From the NCBI GenBank assembly GCA_015055545.1, contig SVHY01000002.1, positions 38,612 through 102,611 of the forward strand: a DNA stretch of 64,000 bases, written 5' to 3'. This document shows, piece after piece, positions 9,684 through 19,681 of the stretch (its first letter is position 1; every line of letters begins with the position of its first letter). The notes under the pieces are model-generated. The model ran no database searches, was not told where the DNA came from, and saw only the letters and a list, made by a program, of their open reading frames with translations. A program made the translations under genes and the position numbers. The DNA is from Clostridiales bacterium (GTDB taxonomy: Bacteria; Bacillota; Clostridia; Christensenellales; Borkfalkiaceae).

Positions 9684-11651
9684 ATGGCAAAGAAACCTTA
9701 TTATATTACGACGGCGATTGCGTATACTTCTGGTAAACCGCATATCGGCAACACCTATGAAGCGGTGCTTGCGGACGCTATCGCACGCTTTAAGAGAAAG
9801 CAGGGCTTTGACGTGTTCTTCCAAACGGGCACGGACGAGCACGGTCAAAAAATTCAAGAAAAGGCGCAAGCGGCGGGCGTTACGCCACAAGCGTACGTGG
9901 ATAAAATCGCGGGCGAAATTAAAGGTATTTGGGACGAAGTGGGTACTTCGTACGATAAATTTATGCGCACGACGGATGCAGACCACGTAAAACAAGTTTC
10001 TAAAATCTTTAAAAAATTCTACGACCAAGGCGATATTTACAAGGGTTATTACGAGGGTATGTACTGTACCCCTTGCGAATCGTTCTGGACGGAAAGTCAG
10101 CTCGTGGACGGCAAATGCCCCGATTGCGGTCGGGAAGTAAAGCCTGCCAAGGAAGAGGCGTATTTCTTCAAAATGGGCAAGTACGCGGATAGACTCATCG
10201 AGCATATCAACGCGCACCCTGAATTTATTCAACCCGTTTCGAGAAAGAACGAAATGATGAACAATTTCTTGCTCAAAGGCTTGCAGGATTTGTGCGTATC
10301 CCGCACCTCCTTTACGTGGGGCGTACCTGTCGAATTTGACGATCGACACGTCGTTTACGTATGGTTGGACGCGCTTACCAACTATATCACGGGTATCGGG
10401 TACGACGTAGACGGCAACCACGGCGAAAATTATAAAAAATACTGGCCTGCCGATTTGCACTTGATCGGCAAGGATATTTTGCGTTTTCACACCATTTACT
10501 GGCCCATCTTCTTGATGGCGCTCGGCGAGCCGTTGCCCAAGCAGGTATTCGGGCATCCTTGGCTGCTTATGGGCGACGGGAAGATGAGCAAATCCAAAGG
10601 CAACGTTATTTACGCGGACGATTTGGCACGCTTGTTCGGTGTGGACGCCGTGCGTTATTTCGTGCTCCATGAAATGCCGTTCGATAACGACGGTCAAATC
10701 ACTTGGGAGCTCGTAGCCGAACGGTTCAACACCGACCTTGCGAACGTACTTGGAAATCTCGTTTCCAGAACGGTTGCGATGATTGATAAATACTTTGGCG
10801 GTACGGTTCAAAAATCGCTTACGGAAAACGAAACGGACGTAGATAAGGACTTGAAAGCGCTCGCTTGTGGAACGGTTGCAAAAGTAGTGAAAAAAGCGGA
10901 CGAATTGCGGATTGCGGACGCCATTTCCGAAATCTTTACTCTTCTTCGCCGCGCGAATAAGTATATTGACGAAACGATGCCTTGGGCGCTTGCCAAAGAC
11001 GAATCGCAAAAGAGCAGACTTTCCGACGTTTTATATAACCTTGCGGAAACCATTCAAATTTGCGCAAGCTTGTTAGATAGCTTTATGCCCGAAACGTCGG
11101 CGAAAATGCTTTCGGCGTTCGGCGGTAAAACGCGTAGCTTGGAAGATTGTGCTTCCTTTGCGCTTCGCGACAGCGTAACCGTCACGGCGATTCCGCCCCT
11201 GTTTGCGCGTATTGATTTTAAAAATATAGCACCCGAAATCGAGAAGATTCGTCAGGCGCAAATCGCGGAGGCAACAGCCGCACAAGCTCCTAAAACGGAA
11301 GAAAAGGCGGAAGAGAAAGTGCCTGAAATCAGCATTGACGACTTTGCAAAAGTGCAGCTGAAAGTGGGCGAAATTATCGCATGTGAACGAGTGCCTAAGT
11401 CGTCCAAACTGTTGCACGAAACGGTAAAATTCGGCGACGAAGTACGCTCTGTCGTTTCGGGGATTGCGAAAGTATACGCACCTGAAGAGCTGATCGGGAA
11501 AAAGGTGGTGTTCGTCACCAACCTTGCGCCGAGAAAGGTTTGCGGCGTGCTTTCCGAGGGTATGATTTTAGCCGCGGAAGACGAAGACGGCGTAATGTCG
11601 CTCATCGTTCCCGATAAATCGGAAATCAAGAGCGGGGCGAATTTAGGCTGA
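9684..11651 (+). CDS. metG: Methionyl-tRNA synthetase
   Basis: YYITTAIAYTSGKPHIGN, KMSKSKGN (KMSKS), C-terminal tRNA-binding domain; start ATG 9684 after aaaaaggag. Confidence 0.97.
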   Translation: MAKKPYYITTAIAYTSGKPHIGNTYEAVLADAIARFKRKQGFDVFFQTGTDEHGQKIQEKAQAAGVTPQAYVDKIAGEIKGIWDEVGTSYDKFMRTTDADHVKQVSKIFKKFYDQGDIYKGYYEGMYCTPCESFWTESQLVDGKCPDCGREVKPAKEEAYFFKMGKYADRLIEHINAHPEFIQPVSRKNEMMNNFLLKGLQDLCVSRTSFTWGVPVEFDDRHVVYVWLDALTNYITGIGYDVDGNHGENYKKYWPADLHLIGKDILRFHTIYWPIFLMALGEPLPKQVFGHPWLLMGDGKMSKSKGNVIYADDLARLFGVDAVRYFVLHEMPFDNDGQITWELVAERFNTDLANVLGNLVSRTVAMIDKYFGGTVQKSLTENETDVDKDLKALACGTVAKVVKKADELRIADAISEIFTLLRRANKYIDETMPWALAKDESQKSRLSDVLYNLAETIQICASLLDSFMPETSAKMLSAFGGKTRSLEDCASFALRDSVTVTAIPPLFARIDFKNIAPEIEKIRQAQIAEATAAQAPKTEEKAEEKVPEISIDDFAKVQLKVGEIIACERVPKSSKLLHETVKFGDEVRSVVSGIAKVYAPEELIGKKVVFVTNLAPRKVCGVLSEGMILAAEDEDGVMSLIVPDKSEIKSGANLG

Positions 11652-11652
11652 T

Positions 11653-12435
11653 ATGTATATCGACGTACATTGTCATTTGACGGACGATTATTCGGCTGTG
11701 GGCGGCGTAGACGAAGTGATTGCCCGCGCTAACGCGGCGGGCGTAAAACGCATTATCTGTTCAGGCTACGATTTGCTTTCGTCGCAAACGGCGGCAAGGC
11801 TTGCAGAAAAACACGAGAGCGTGTATTTTTCCGCAGGCTTTCACCCCAGCGAATGGTCGAAATATAAGGACGGCGATTTTGAACGCTTGAAAGAGCTTTG
11901 TAAACACGAAAAATGCGTAGCCGTCGGGGAAATCGGTTTGGATTATCATTTCGACGACAACCCGAGCGCGGAAACACAGCGAAAGGGCTTTATCGAGCAA
12001 CTGCATATTGCACGCGAACTCAAAAAACCCGTGGTTCTGCACAGCCGCGACGCGGCGCAGGAAACGCTGGAAATTTTACAGGCAAATAAGGACTGTTTGC
12101 AAAGCGGCGCGCTCATGCACTGTTATTCTTATTCGGCGGAAATGTCGGAACGGTTCGCGGCTTTGGACGTGTATTTTTCTTTTGGCGGACCTTGTACGTT
12201 CAAGAACGCAAAAAAGGTTTTTGAAAGCGTTGAGCGCATACCTGCCCCGCGCATTTTATCAGAAACGGATTGCCCGTACCTCACACCCGTACCGCACAGG
12301 GGCGAGTTTCCTAACCAACCCGTGTACGTGCAACACGTCGTTTCGCGGCTTGCTCAGCTTCGCGGCGTGACGGAAGAAGAAATGAAAAAGCAAATTTGGC
12401 AAAACGCGGAAACGCTGTTTTTCAATAAAGGATAG
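11653..12435 (+). CDS. TatD family hydrolase
   Basis: MYIDVHCHLTDDYS, GEIGLDYHF, VVLHSRDA, SETDCPYLTP. Confidence 0.93.
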   Translation: MYIDVHCHLTDDYSAVGGVDEVIARANAAGVKRIICSGYDLLSSQTAARLAEKHESVYFSAGFHPSEWSKYKDGDFERLKELCKHEKCVAVGEIGLDYHFDDNPSAETQRKGFIEQLHIARELKKPVVLHSRDAAQETLEILQANKDCLQSGALMHCYSYSAEMSERFAALDVYFSFGGPCTFKNAKKVFESVERIPAPRILSETDCPYLTPVPHRGEFPNQPVYVQHVVSRLAQLRGVTEEEMKKQIWQNAETLFFNKG

Positions 12436-12439
12436 TATT

Positions 12440-13297
12440 ATGGACGAAATCAAAGAACAAAACGTGAATTTGCAAAACCCGCAAGGTCAAAATCAAGGCG
12501 GCGGCGGAAAACGCAGACGTCGCAAAAAACGCAAGGGCGGCGGTGGTCAAAACGGTCAAAACGCGCAAAATCAGCAAGCGCAACAAGTCGTTGAACAGGC
12601 GGCGCAGCAAGAGCGCGCAAAACCGCAACCGCAACAACAAAAACAGAAACAAAAGCAAAAACAAAACAAGCAAGCGGACGACGGAAGGAAGGATACTTAC
12701 GCGTACGTTTTAGACGGGAATTTGTATATCAACCTTACCAACAAATGCTCCAACGGCTGTGATTTTTGCGTACGGAACGAGCGGGCGAGCTATTACGGGC
12801 ATTATTTATGGCTTCGCCACGGCGAACCGACGGTGGATAAAGTGATTGCGGCGGTGAAACAGCTTGGGGATTTGTCGCAGTTTAAGGAAGTGGTGTTCTG
12901 TGGATTTGGCGAACCGACGTATAAGGTCGCGGAAATGGTAGAACTTTGCGATTATTTCCACGAAAAGGGGTTAAAAACCCGTTTAAATACCAACGGACAG
13001 GGCAATCTTATCAATAAGCGGGATATCGTACCCGAAATCAAGGGTAAAATCGATTTCGTAAACGTTTCGCTCAACGCGTCTTGCGCGGAAAAATACCAAA
13101 AAATTTGCCGTTCACAGTTCAAGGAAATGGGCTTTGACGCGCTTGTGGAATTTGCAAAAATTTGCCGTCGCAACGGTGTAAAATGCCGTTTCTCGATTGT
13201 CGATTGTATCGGCGAAGAAGAAGTGGAAGCGTGCAAAAAACTCGCTGAAAGCGTGAAAGTACCTTTGTATATCCGCAAATATATAACGGATTCCTAA
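12440..13297 (+). CDS. TatD-linked radical SAM protein with basic/Gln-rich N-terminal extension
   Basis: LTNKCSNGCDFCVRN (CxxxCxxC), GFGEPTYK, LNTNGQG; immediately downstream of tatD. Confidence 0.9.
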   Translation: MDEIKEQNVNLQNPQGQNQGGGGKRRRRKKRKGGGGQNGQNAQNQQAQQVVEQAAQQERAKPQPQQQKQKQKQKQNKQADDGRKDTYAYVLDGNLYINLTNKCSNGCDFCVRNERASYYGHYLWLRHGEPTVDKVIAAVKQLGDLSQFKEVVFCGFGEPTYKVAEMVELCDYFHEKGLKTRLNTNGQGNLINKRDIVPEIKGKIDFVNVSLNASCAEKYQKICRSQFKEMGFDALVEFAKICRRNGVKCRFSIVDCIGEEEVEACKKLAESVKVPLYIRKYITDS

Positions 13298-13300
13298 CGA

Positions 13301-13668
13301 TGAATTGCAAGGATTTGCCTTGTGTGAATTGAAAAATAAATTTTTCATGAATTGCCCTACGGGCATGAATTGCAAAACAAAGTTTTGCATTGTGGAAATA
13401 TTACAATAATCAAAACGCAAGCTTTGTATCTATACGCCATAGCGTATGTACCGCTTTGCGGTGAGCGCAACCTCTGGTTGCTTTACTTGGGACTATTTCG
13501 CGGGGCGTTTCTCTCGCAAAGCTGTTCTTTGCGTTCGGGCACGCTCACGCCTACCTATCGGCGTTCGCTTATCTCGTCCCTACAAGGCATTATTAATGCC
13601 TTGCTTAACGGGCAACTCGTCCCAACACCCCACAAGGGACTGTGTCCCTTGACCCTTTTCCTTAGATT
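13301..13668. repeat. Composite multi-hairpin repeat array (element A)
   Basis: TGAATTG boxes at 13301, 13325, 13348 and 13366 separate small hairpins; further hairpins include atacgc-cata-gcgtat, accgc-ttt-gcggt, gcaacc-tct-ggttgc, gcaaag-ctgtt-ctttgc, agggac-tgt-gtccct. Confidence 0.8.
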
Positions 13669-13675
13669 AGAGCTT

Positions 13676-14515
13676 ATGAGCGAATTAAAAACAGTACTTG
13701 ACAGACACGGATTCCGTTTTAAAAAACAATTCGGGCAAAATTTCATATCGGATACCAACTTGCTTTCGTCCATCGTGGAGGCATCGGGCGTAACAAAAGA
13801 TACCACGGTGGTGGAAATCGGTTGCGGTGCGGGTACGCTTACGCGCGCGATTGCGGAAAAGGCGAAAAAGGTCTACGCATTCGATATCGACCGCGATTTG
13901 CAGCCCGTTCTTGCCGAAACTTTGAAAGGACTTGATAACGTGGAAGTTATTTTCCGCGATTTTAATAAGTTGAATTTAAAGGAATTTGAACGGGAAATCG
14001 GCGAATATTTGGTCGTTGCCAACCTGCCTTATTATATTACGACGCCGCTGGTTACCAAACTCTTGGAAGAAGGGGAAAAGGTGCAAGGACTGTCGGTAAT
14101 GGTGCAAGAAGAAGTGGCGCTCAGATTTTGCGCGCAAGAAAACACGCCCGAATACGGTTCGATTACGGCGGCGATTGCCTTGAAAGGCAAAGCGCAAATC
14201 GTAAAACGCGTTTCGCGCAATCTCTTTTATCCTCGCCCCAACGTCGATTCCGCCGTTGTCAAAATCACTTTTGAACGTGGTCGGATTCCCGTTAAAAGTG
14301 CCGCGGCGTATCGTCAAACGGTCAAATGTGCGTTCTTAAACCGCCGCAAAACGCTTGAGAACAACCTTGTAAACAGTTTTAAAGTTTCCCGTGAAACAGC
14401 GAAAGAAATTTTGAGCCTTGCAGGGGTAGACGAAAAGGCTCGCGGGGAAACGCTCTCGCCTATGCGCCTTGGCGCGCTGTCGGATATACTCGTCGAAAAA
14501 GGTATATTGCAATAA
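13676..14515 (+). CDS. rsmA: 16S rRNA (adenine1518-N6/adenine1519-N6)-dimethyltransferase
   Basis: LDRHGFRFKKQFGQNFISD, VVEIGCGAGTLTRAIAEKA, VANLPYYITTPL; start moved to ATG 13676 because the ORF-track extension runs through the repeat array. Confidence 0.95.
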   Translation: MSELKTVLDRHGFRFKKQFGQNFISDTNLLSSIVEASGVTKDTTVVEIGCGAGTLTRAIAEKAKKVYAFDIDRDLQPVLAETLKGLDNVEVIFRDFNKLNLKEFEREIGEYLVVANLPYYITTPLVTKLLEEGEKVQGLSVMVQEEVALRFCAQENTPEYGSITAAIALKGKAQIVKRVSRNLFYPRPNVDSAVVKITFERGRIPVKSAAAYRQTVKCAFLNRRKTLENNLVNSFKVSRETAKEILSLAGVDEKARGETLSPMRLGALSDILVEKGILQ

Positions 14516-14535
14516 GCCGTAACGTATGGTATGAT
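14507..14535 (+). promoter_or_regulatory. Candidate promoter TTGCAA-17-TATGAT abutting the ATG at 14542
   Basis: Spacing consistent with sigma-A; start codon falls at the predicted +1. Confidence 0.4.
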
Positions 14536-14541
14536 TAGACT

Positions 14542-15810
14542 ATGAAGACGTTGATTATCAGTCACAATCCCATTTCCACCTATCAAAGCATGGGAAAAAC
14601 GATGCTCGCCTTTTTTTCTCAATTTGAAAGAGAGGAGCTTTGTCAGTTATATATTTATCCCACTTTGCCCGATACGGATAAATGCGGTTCGTATTTTCGT
14701 ATTACGGATAAGGCGGTGCTTAAATCGTATTTGCGTTTTAGGGTGCAAAGCGGCGAAGTTTCGCCTCTTTTGCAGTCGGAAAAGACGGATTTGAGTGAAG
14801 AAGACAGAAAACTCTATCGCAATAAAAAGAACAAAAGCCCCTTTCGGATTCTTGCGCGCGATTGGCTTTGGAAGGGCGCGCGTTGGTATAATAAAGCTTT
14901 GAAAGCTTGGTTGGATAAAGAAAAACCCACCTGTATTTTTATTGCTCCGGGCGCGCAGAAATTCTTATACGATATTGCACTCAAAATCGCGAAAAAGCGG
15001 GGTATACCCATCGTAACGTATATTTGCGACGAATTCTATTTTTTGGAAAAGAAAAAAGGATTTTGGGGACGGTTGCAACAACGCGCGTTGCGTAAAAAGA
15101 TTCGCAAGCTTATGCAACGCACCGCGCACGTTATCACTATTTGCGACGAACTGAAAGAGATTTATTCGCAAACGTTTGGCGTAGCGGCAACTACGCTGAT
15201 GACGGGCGCGAACTATCCGCCGCGCGAAGCGCCGCGTGAAGTGGACAAGCCAACGGTGCTCACCTACACGGGTAATATTCGTTGGAATCGATATACGTCG
15301 CTAGCGGAAATCGGCAAAACGCTCGATGACATCAACGCCCAAACAAACGCCGGGTACGCTTTGCATATTTATACGCGCGAAAAGGACGAGAGTATCTTAT
15401 CCGCGTTCGACGGCATACAATCCGTTCAATTCTGTGGATTTTTACAGGGCAAAGCGTTTGACGATACGCTCAAAAATGCTGAAATCTTGGTGCATACCGA
15501 AGCGTTTGATGACGAGAGTATCGACGGGGTGAAACATTCCGTTTCCACGAAGATTGCCGATTGTCTATCAGTAGGGAATTGCCTGTTTGCTTACGGACCT
15601 AAACAGGTCGCGTCTATGCGGTATTTGCTCGATACGCAAAGCGCGGTTTGCGCAACGGAGCCGTCTGCGCTCAAAGACGCGCTCTTGTGTGTTTTGACGG
15701 ATAGGGACAGTCGTTTAAAAGCGGTGGAAAACGCTTTGCAAGCGGCAAAGGCAAACCACGACGGACAAAAGACGAGCGAAACGCTCAAAAACATACTGAA
15801 AAATCTTTAA
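14542..15810 (+). CDS. Glycosyltransferase, GT-B/GT4-like
   Basis: Overall GT-B layout; family call approximate. Confidence 0.65.
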   Translation: MKTLIISHNPISTYQSMGKTMLAFFSQFEREELCQLYIYPTLPDTDKCGSYFRITDKAVLKSYLRFRVQSGEVSPLLQSEKTDLSEEDRKLYRNKKNKSPFRILARDWLWKGARWYNKALKAWLDKEKPTCIFIAPGAQKFLYDIALKIAKKRGIPIVTYICDEFYFLEKKKGFWGRLQQRALRKKIRKLMQRTAHVITICDELKEIYSQTFGVAATTLMTGANYPPREAPREVDKPTVLTYTGNIRWNRYTSLAEIGKTLDDINAQTNAGYALHIYTREKDESILSAFDGIQSVQFCGFLQGKAFDDTLKNAEILVHTEAFDDESIDGVKHSVSTKIADCLSVGNCLFAYGPKQVASMRYLLDTQSAVCATEPSALKDALLCVLTDRDSRLKAVENALQAAKANHDGQKTSETLKNILKNL

Positions 15811-15842
15811 AAAATACACACACTGAAAAAGGAGGGAGAAAC

Positions 15843-17159
15843 GTGCTGATTTATGTTTGTTTATTTGCGCTTGGGTGCGGCGGTATATTGTTTGAAAAGT
15901 ACGCCAAGCTTGACAAACAGTTTAAACGCGTAATCGTTTGCAGCGTTATGTTTCTCGCGCTCTTTTTTACGTTTGCGCTCCGCCATCAATGCATGGGGAT
16001 TGATTTGCGTTATCAAGACCCGAAAACGGGGTATTTGCGTTCTTTCGAACTGATTACGGGTATGCCTTTGAAAAAGGTTCTCTTTATGGAGAGTTATCAA
16101 AACTACGAACGCGGTTATATCATTTTCAACAAGCTCGTAGGCATGATTAACCCTAGCCGTCAATTCTTTATGGCGTGTTGCGCGTTCTGCTGTGTCGCGC
16201 CCGTAGCTTGGACGATTTATAAGCGTAGCGAATCGCCTGCGTTCTCGTTCGTCGTATACATGGGTATACCCTATTTCCTTTGCCTCTTTTCCACCTTGCG
16301 CCAAGCGATAGCGGTAGGCATTTGTTTTTTGGCGTTTTCTTGCGTGCAGGGTAAAAGACCACTGCTCTTTACCGCGCTCGTTTTCCTTGCGAGCACCTTC
16401 CATGGTACGGCACTTTTGTTCTTGGTGGTATATCCCGCGTATCACGTGCGCTTGTCTATTAATTTGCGCTGGGTGTCGCTGTTCGCTTTGCCGTTCGTGT
16501 ATTTGCACGCAAATATTTTAATAGAATATGCATCTATGTTTATTACACAAGTATCCGTAGGCGAAGGCACAGGCGCAATTAATCTGTTTTTGATTTTCTG
16601 TGCGATTTATGCGTTTTGTATTACGCTTCAAAAAAACGGCGGTGTAAAAAAACGCGGTTATCGAAATATGCTTTTGAACAAAGACGACGAAATACCCAAA
16701 CAGCAAGGCTATTTGAATATTTTTTGGATCGCGTGTGCCATGCAAGCGTTCAGCGGTGTGGACAGCTTGGCAATGCGTATGGCGCATTATTATATGATTA
16801 TTCTCGTGCTTTTGTTGCCGTCGCTTATTATGCATTTGCCCAAAGGTAAACTGATACTCATTAAAGACGAGTCGGAAAAGCCGAAAGAAACGGCATTGCA
16901 AATGGTCGCAAGGCTTATGGACGGAAGAGAATACGTGCAAAGTAAATGCCGCCCTCTTACACGCGCAGTTGCAAGGCTCGGACGTTTTTTCGTGGATAAC
17001 AAACCCGTCCGTAAAACCTTGGCTTTCTGGCGCGACCATAAGAAGACGATTTTGCTTTGGTTTATCGTCCTTTGTTTCGTTCTTTCGGGACTTGACGGAC
17101 TCGCGCATACTTATTGGTCGATGTCTTATCCCTATTATTTCTTCTGGCAGGCGGTATGA
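15843..17159 (+). CDS. EpsG-family/polysaccharide polymerase-like membrane protein
   Basis: Multiple TM segments; TLRQAIAVGICFLAFSCVQGKR and FHGTALLFLVVYP typical of EpsG-like polymerases. Confidence 0.75.
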   Translation: MLIYVCLFALGCGGILFEKYAKLDKQFKRVIVCSVMFLALFFTFALRHQCMGIDLRYQDPKTGYLRSFELITGMPLKKVLFMESYQNYERGYIIFNKLVGMINPSRQFFMACCAFCCVAPVAWTIYKRSESPAFSFVVYMGIPYFLCLFSTLRQAIAVGICFLAFSCVQGKRPLLFTALVFLASTFHGTALLFLVVYPAYHVRLSINLRWVSLFALPFVYLHANILIEYASMFITQVSVGEGTGAINLFLIFCAIYAFCITLQKNGGVKKRGYRNMLLNKDDEIPKQQGYLNIFWIACAMQAFSGVDSLAMRMAHYYMIILVLLLPSLIMHLPKGKLILIKDESEKPKETALQMVARLMDGREYVQSKCRPLTRAVARLGRFFVDNKPVRKTLAFWRDHKKTILLWFIVLCFVLSGLDGLAHTYWSMSYPYYFFWQAV

Positions 17160-17164
17160 GGAAT

Positions 17165-18358
17165 ATGAGAATAGCGCAAATTAACGTATCCCATTACGGA
17201 AGTACGGGCAAAATCATGCTCCAAATTGCCGACCAAGCAAGAGCGCGCGGACACGAATGTAAAACGTTTTCCCGCGCTTGGAAAAATCAGGCTTTGCCCA
17301 GTAGCGAACACGCGTTTGTCGGTTCGCATTTTGCCAACGGCGTACACCATATTTTCGCGGCGATTACGGGCAAGAACGAAGAATATTCCAAAAAGGGTAC
17401 GAAAAAACTCGTTAAGATTTTAGAAAACTACCAGCCCGACGTGTTGCATTTACACAACCTGCACGGCTGGTTTATCCATTTACCGACGTTGTTTGCGTAT
17501 ATCAAAAAAAGCGGTGTGCGCGTTGTGTGGACGTTGCACGATTGCTGGGCGTTCACAGGGCACTGTCCGTATTTTGATATGGTAGATTGCAAAAAATGGA
17601 CGACGGGCTGTTTCGATTGTCCGCAGTATAAAGCGTATCCGAATAATTTCGTGGACAGCTCCAAGCGTTCGTACGCCAAGAAAAAAGAATGGTTTTTGGG
17701 CGTAATGGATATGACAATTGTTACGCCGTCTAAATGGCTTGCCGATTTAGTCAAACGCTCCTTTTTAAAGGATTATAACGTCCAAGTTATCAACAACGGG
17801 ATCGACTTGTCCGTTTTTCGTCCCCGCGAAAGCGATTTTCGCGTGCGATACGGTTTGCAAGATAAATACATCCTGCTTTGCGTAGCGTTTGCTTGGGGGA
17901 AACGCAAGGGTTTGGACGTTCTTATCGAGCTTTCCAAACACCTTGATAAACGTTATCAAATCGTGCTTGTGGGCACGAGCGAGAACACGGAAAAACAGCT
18001 TTCGGGCAATATTATTAGTATCCGTAAAACGCAAAACCAAACGGAGCTTGCAGAGATTTACAGCGCGGCAGATTTGTTCGTGAATCCCACGCGCGAAGAA
18101 AATTTCCCGACGGTGAACATTGAATCGCTTGCTTGCGGTACGCCCGTGTTGACGTTCAAAACAGGCGGCAGTCCCGAAGTGATCGACGAAACGTGCGGGG
18201 CGGTCGTGGATAAAGACGATATTGACGCAATGCAGAAAGAAATAGAGCGTATCTGCGCTGAAAAACCGTATACGAGCGGGGCATGTACGAGTCGAGCGCA
18301 AATTTTTGATAAAAACGACAAGTTCAACGAATACGTGGATTTGTACGAAAGGGAATAA
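17165..18358 (+). CDS. Glycosyltransferase family 4 protein, paralogous to 29324-30520
   Basis: INVSHYGSTGKIM, VINNGIDLSVF, AFAWGKRKGLD, ADLFVNPTREENFPTVNIESLACGTPVLTF; start ATG 17165. Confidence 0.9.
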   Translation: MRIAQINVSHYGSTGKIMLQIADQARARGHECKTFSRAWKNQALPSSEHAFVGSHFANGVHHIFAAITGKNEEYSKKGTKKLVKILENYQPDVLHLHNLHGWFIHLPTLFAYIKKSGVRVVWTLHDCWAFTGHCPYFDMVDCKKWTTGCFDCPQYKAYPNNFVDSSKRSYAKKKEWFLGVMDMTIVTPSKWLADLVKRSFLKDYNVQVINNGIDLSVFRPRESDFRVRYGLQDKYILLCVAFAWGKRKGLDVLIELSKHLDKRYQIVLVGTSENTEKQLSGNIISIRKTQNQTELAEIYSAADLFVNPTREENFPTVNIESLACGTPVLTFKTGGSPEVIDETCGAVVDKDDIDAMQKEIERICAEKPYTSGACTSRAQIFDKNDKFNEYVDLYERE

Positions 18359-19681
18359 ATGACGGAAAATAAAGTAGTCAAAAACGCTACTTGGATTATT
18401 GCGTGTAAAATCGTCCAAGTGCTTTTAAATCTCGTCGTCACAATGATGACGGCACGTTATCTCGGACCGTCCGGTTACGGGCTAGTTAACTACGCCGCGT
18501 CGGTGGTGGCGTTCGTTTCACCGATTATGCAGCTTGGTTTTAATTCGGTGCTCGTGCAAGAACTTATCAATTATCCCGAAGAAGAGGGAAAAACGCTCGG
18601 CACAGCGCTTTCCACCAGCTTGCTCTCGTCCGCGTTTTGTATCGTGGGCGTAGTGGCGTTCGTGTCCGTTGCCAACGCAGGCGAGAAAGCCACGCTTATC
18701 GTGTGCGCGCTGTATGCGATACAACTCGTCTTTTCCGCACTTGAACTCGTGCAATATTGGTTCCAAGCCAAGCTCAAATCCAAATACACGTCGCTCGTTA
18801 TGCTCGCCGCATACGTCGTCGTTTCAGCGTACCGCATTTTCTTGCTGATAAGTGGTCTGAGCATTTACTGGTTTGCAATATCCCAAGCGCTCGATTATGC
18901 CATTATCGCGTTTTCATTGCTTGTGATTTATAAACGGTTAGGCAATCAAAAGCTTGCGTTTTCAGGCGCAACGCTTAGGCGCATGTTCAAAAAGAGCCGT
19001 TATTACATCGTTTCCAACTTGATGATAGTGATTTTTGCGCAAACGGACAGAATCATGTTAAAGCTGATGATAGACGACGCGGCAACGGGTTACTATTCGG
19101 CGGCGGTCACGTGCGCGGGTTTGACGGGGTTTGTGTTTACGGCGATTATCGACTCCGCGCGCCCGTCCGTTTTTGAGAGCAAGAAAACGGGCGTGGGCTT
19201 TGAAAAGAACGTTTGTGCGCTATATTCGGTGATTATTTACTTATCCTTGCTTCAAAGCTTGTTCATATCCCTGCTTTCTCCGATAATCGTAAAAATATTA
19301 TACGGCAGTGCGTACACGCCGACGGTTAGCGTACTTCGCGTCGTCGTTTGGTATACGACTTTTGCGTATTTAGGATCGGTTAGGAACGTCTGGATTTTAG
19401 CGGAAGGCAAGGAAAAATACCTTTGGATACTCAACCTTTCGGGCGCAACGCTTAACGTCGCTTTGAACGCGATTTTCATTCCCGTATGGGGAATTATGGG
19501 CGCGGCGGTTGCCTCGCTCGTTACGCAAATTTTCACGAACGTAGCGCTCAATTTCATCGTTTGGCCCATGCGCCGAACGAATGTACTTATGCTCAAAGCG
19601 CTCAACCCCAAGCTTCTACTTAGCATGGCGAAATCGCTCAAAGGCAATAAACAATCGGAGGAAGAAAGTGAGAAAAATTGA
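18359..19681 (+). CDS. Polysaccharide flippase (Wzx/MOP superfamily)
   Basis: Multi-TM; TARYLGPSGYGLVNYAASVV, N-terminal MOP-like. Confidence 0.88.
   Translation: MTENKVVKNATWIIACKIVQVLLNLVVTMMTARYLGPSGYGLVNYAASVVAFVSPIMQLGFNSVLVQELINYPEEEGKTLGTALSTSLLSSAFCIVGVVAFVSVANAGEKATLIVCALYAIQLVFSALELVQYWFQAKLKSKYTSLVMLAAYVVVSAYRIFLLISGLSIYWFAISQALDYAIIAFSLLVIYKRLGNQKLAFSGATLRRMFKKSRYYIVSNLMIVIFAQTDRIMLKLMIDDAATGYYSAAVTCAGLTGFVFTAIIDSARPSVFESKKTGVGFEKNVCALYSVIIYLSLLQSLFISLLSPIIVKILYGSAYTPTVSVLRVVVWYTTFAYLGSVRNVWILAEGKEKYLWILNLSGATLNVALNAIFIPVWGIMGAAVASLVTQIFTNVALNFIVWPMRRTNVLMLKALNPKLLLSMAKSLKGNKQSEEESEKN

Noticed and set aside
9609-11009. 466-aa ORF antisense to metG
   Set aside because: Arg/His/Phe-rich product typical of the reverse complement of a coding gene; metG on the other strand is unambiguous; no RBS.
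12480-12680. Low-complexity region as a possible assembly artefact
   Set aside because: The frame is intact, codons are mixed, and it joins cleanly to a full radical SAM domain.
13301-13390. Possible CRISPR array (regularly spaced TGAATTG)
   Set aside because: The repeated unit is only 7 bp and the intervening segments are self-complementary hairpins, not unique spacers; no cas genes.
13352-13675. N-terminal extension of the rsmA ORF
   Set aside because: The extension is a translation of the hairpin repeat array; true RsmA begins at ATG 13676.
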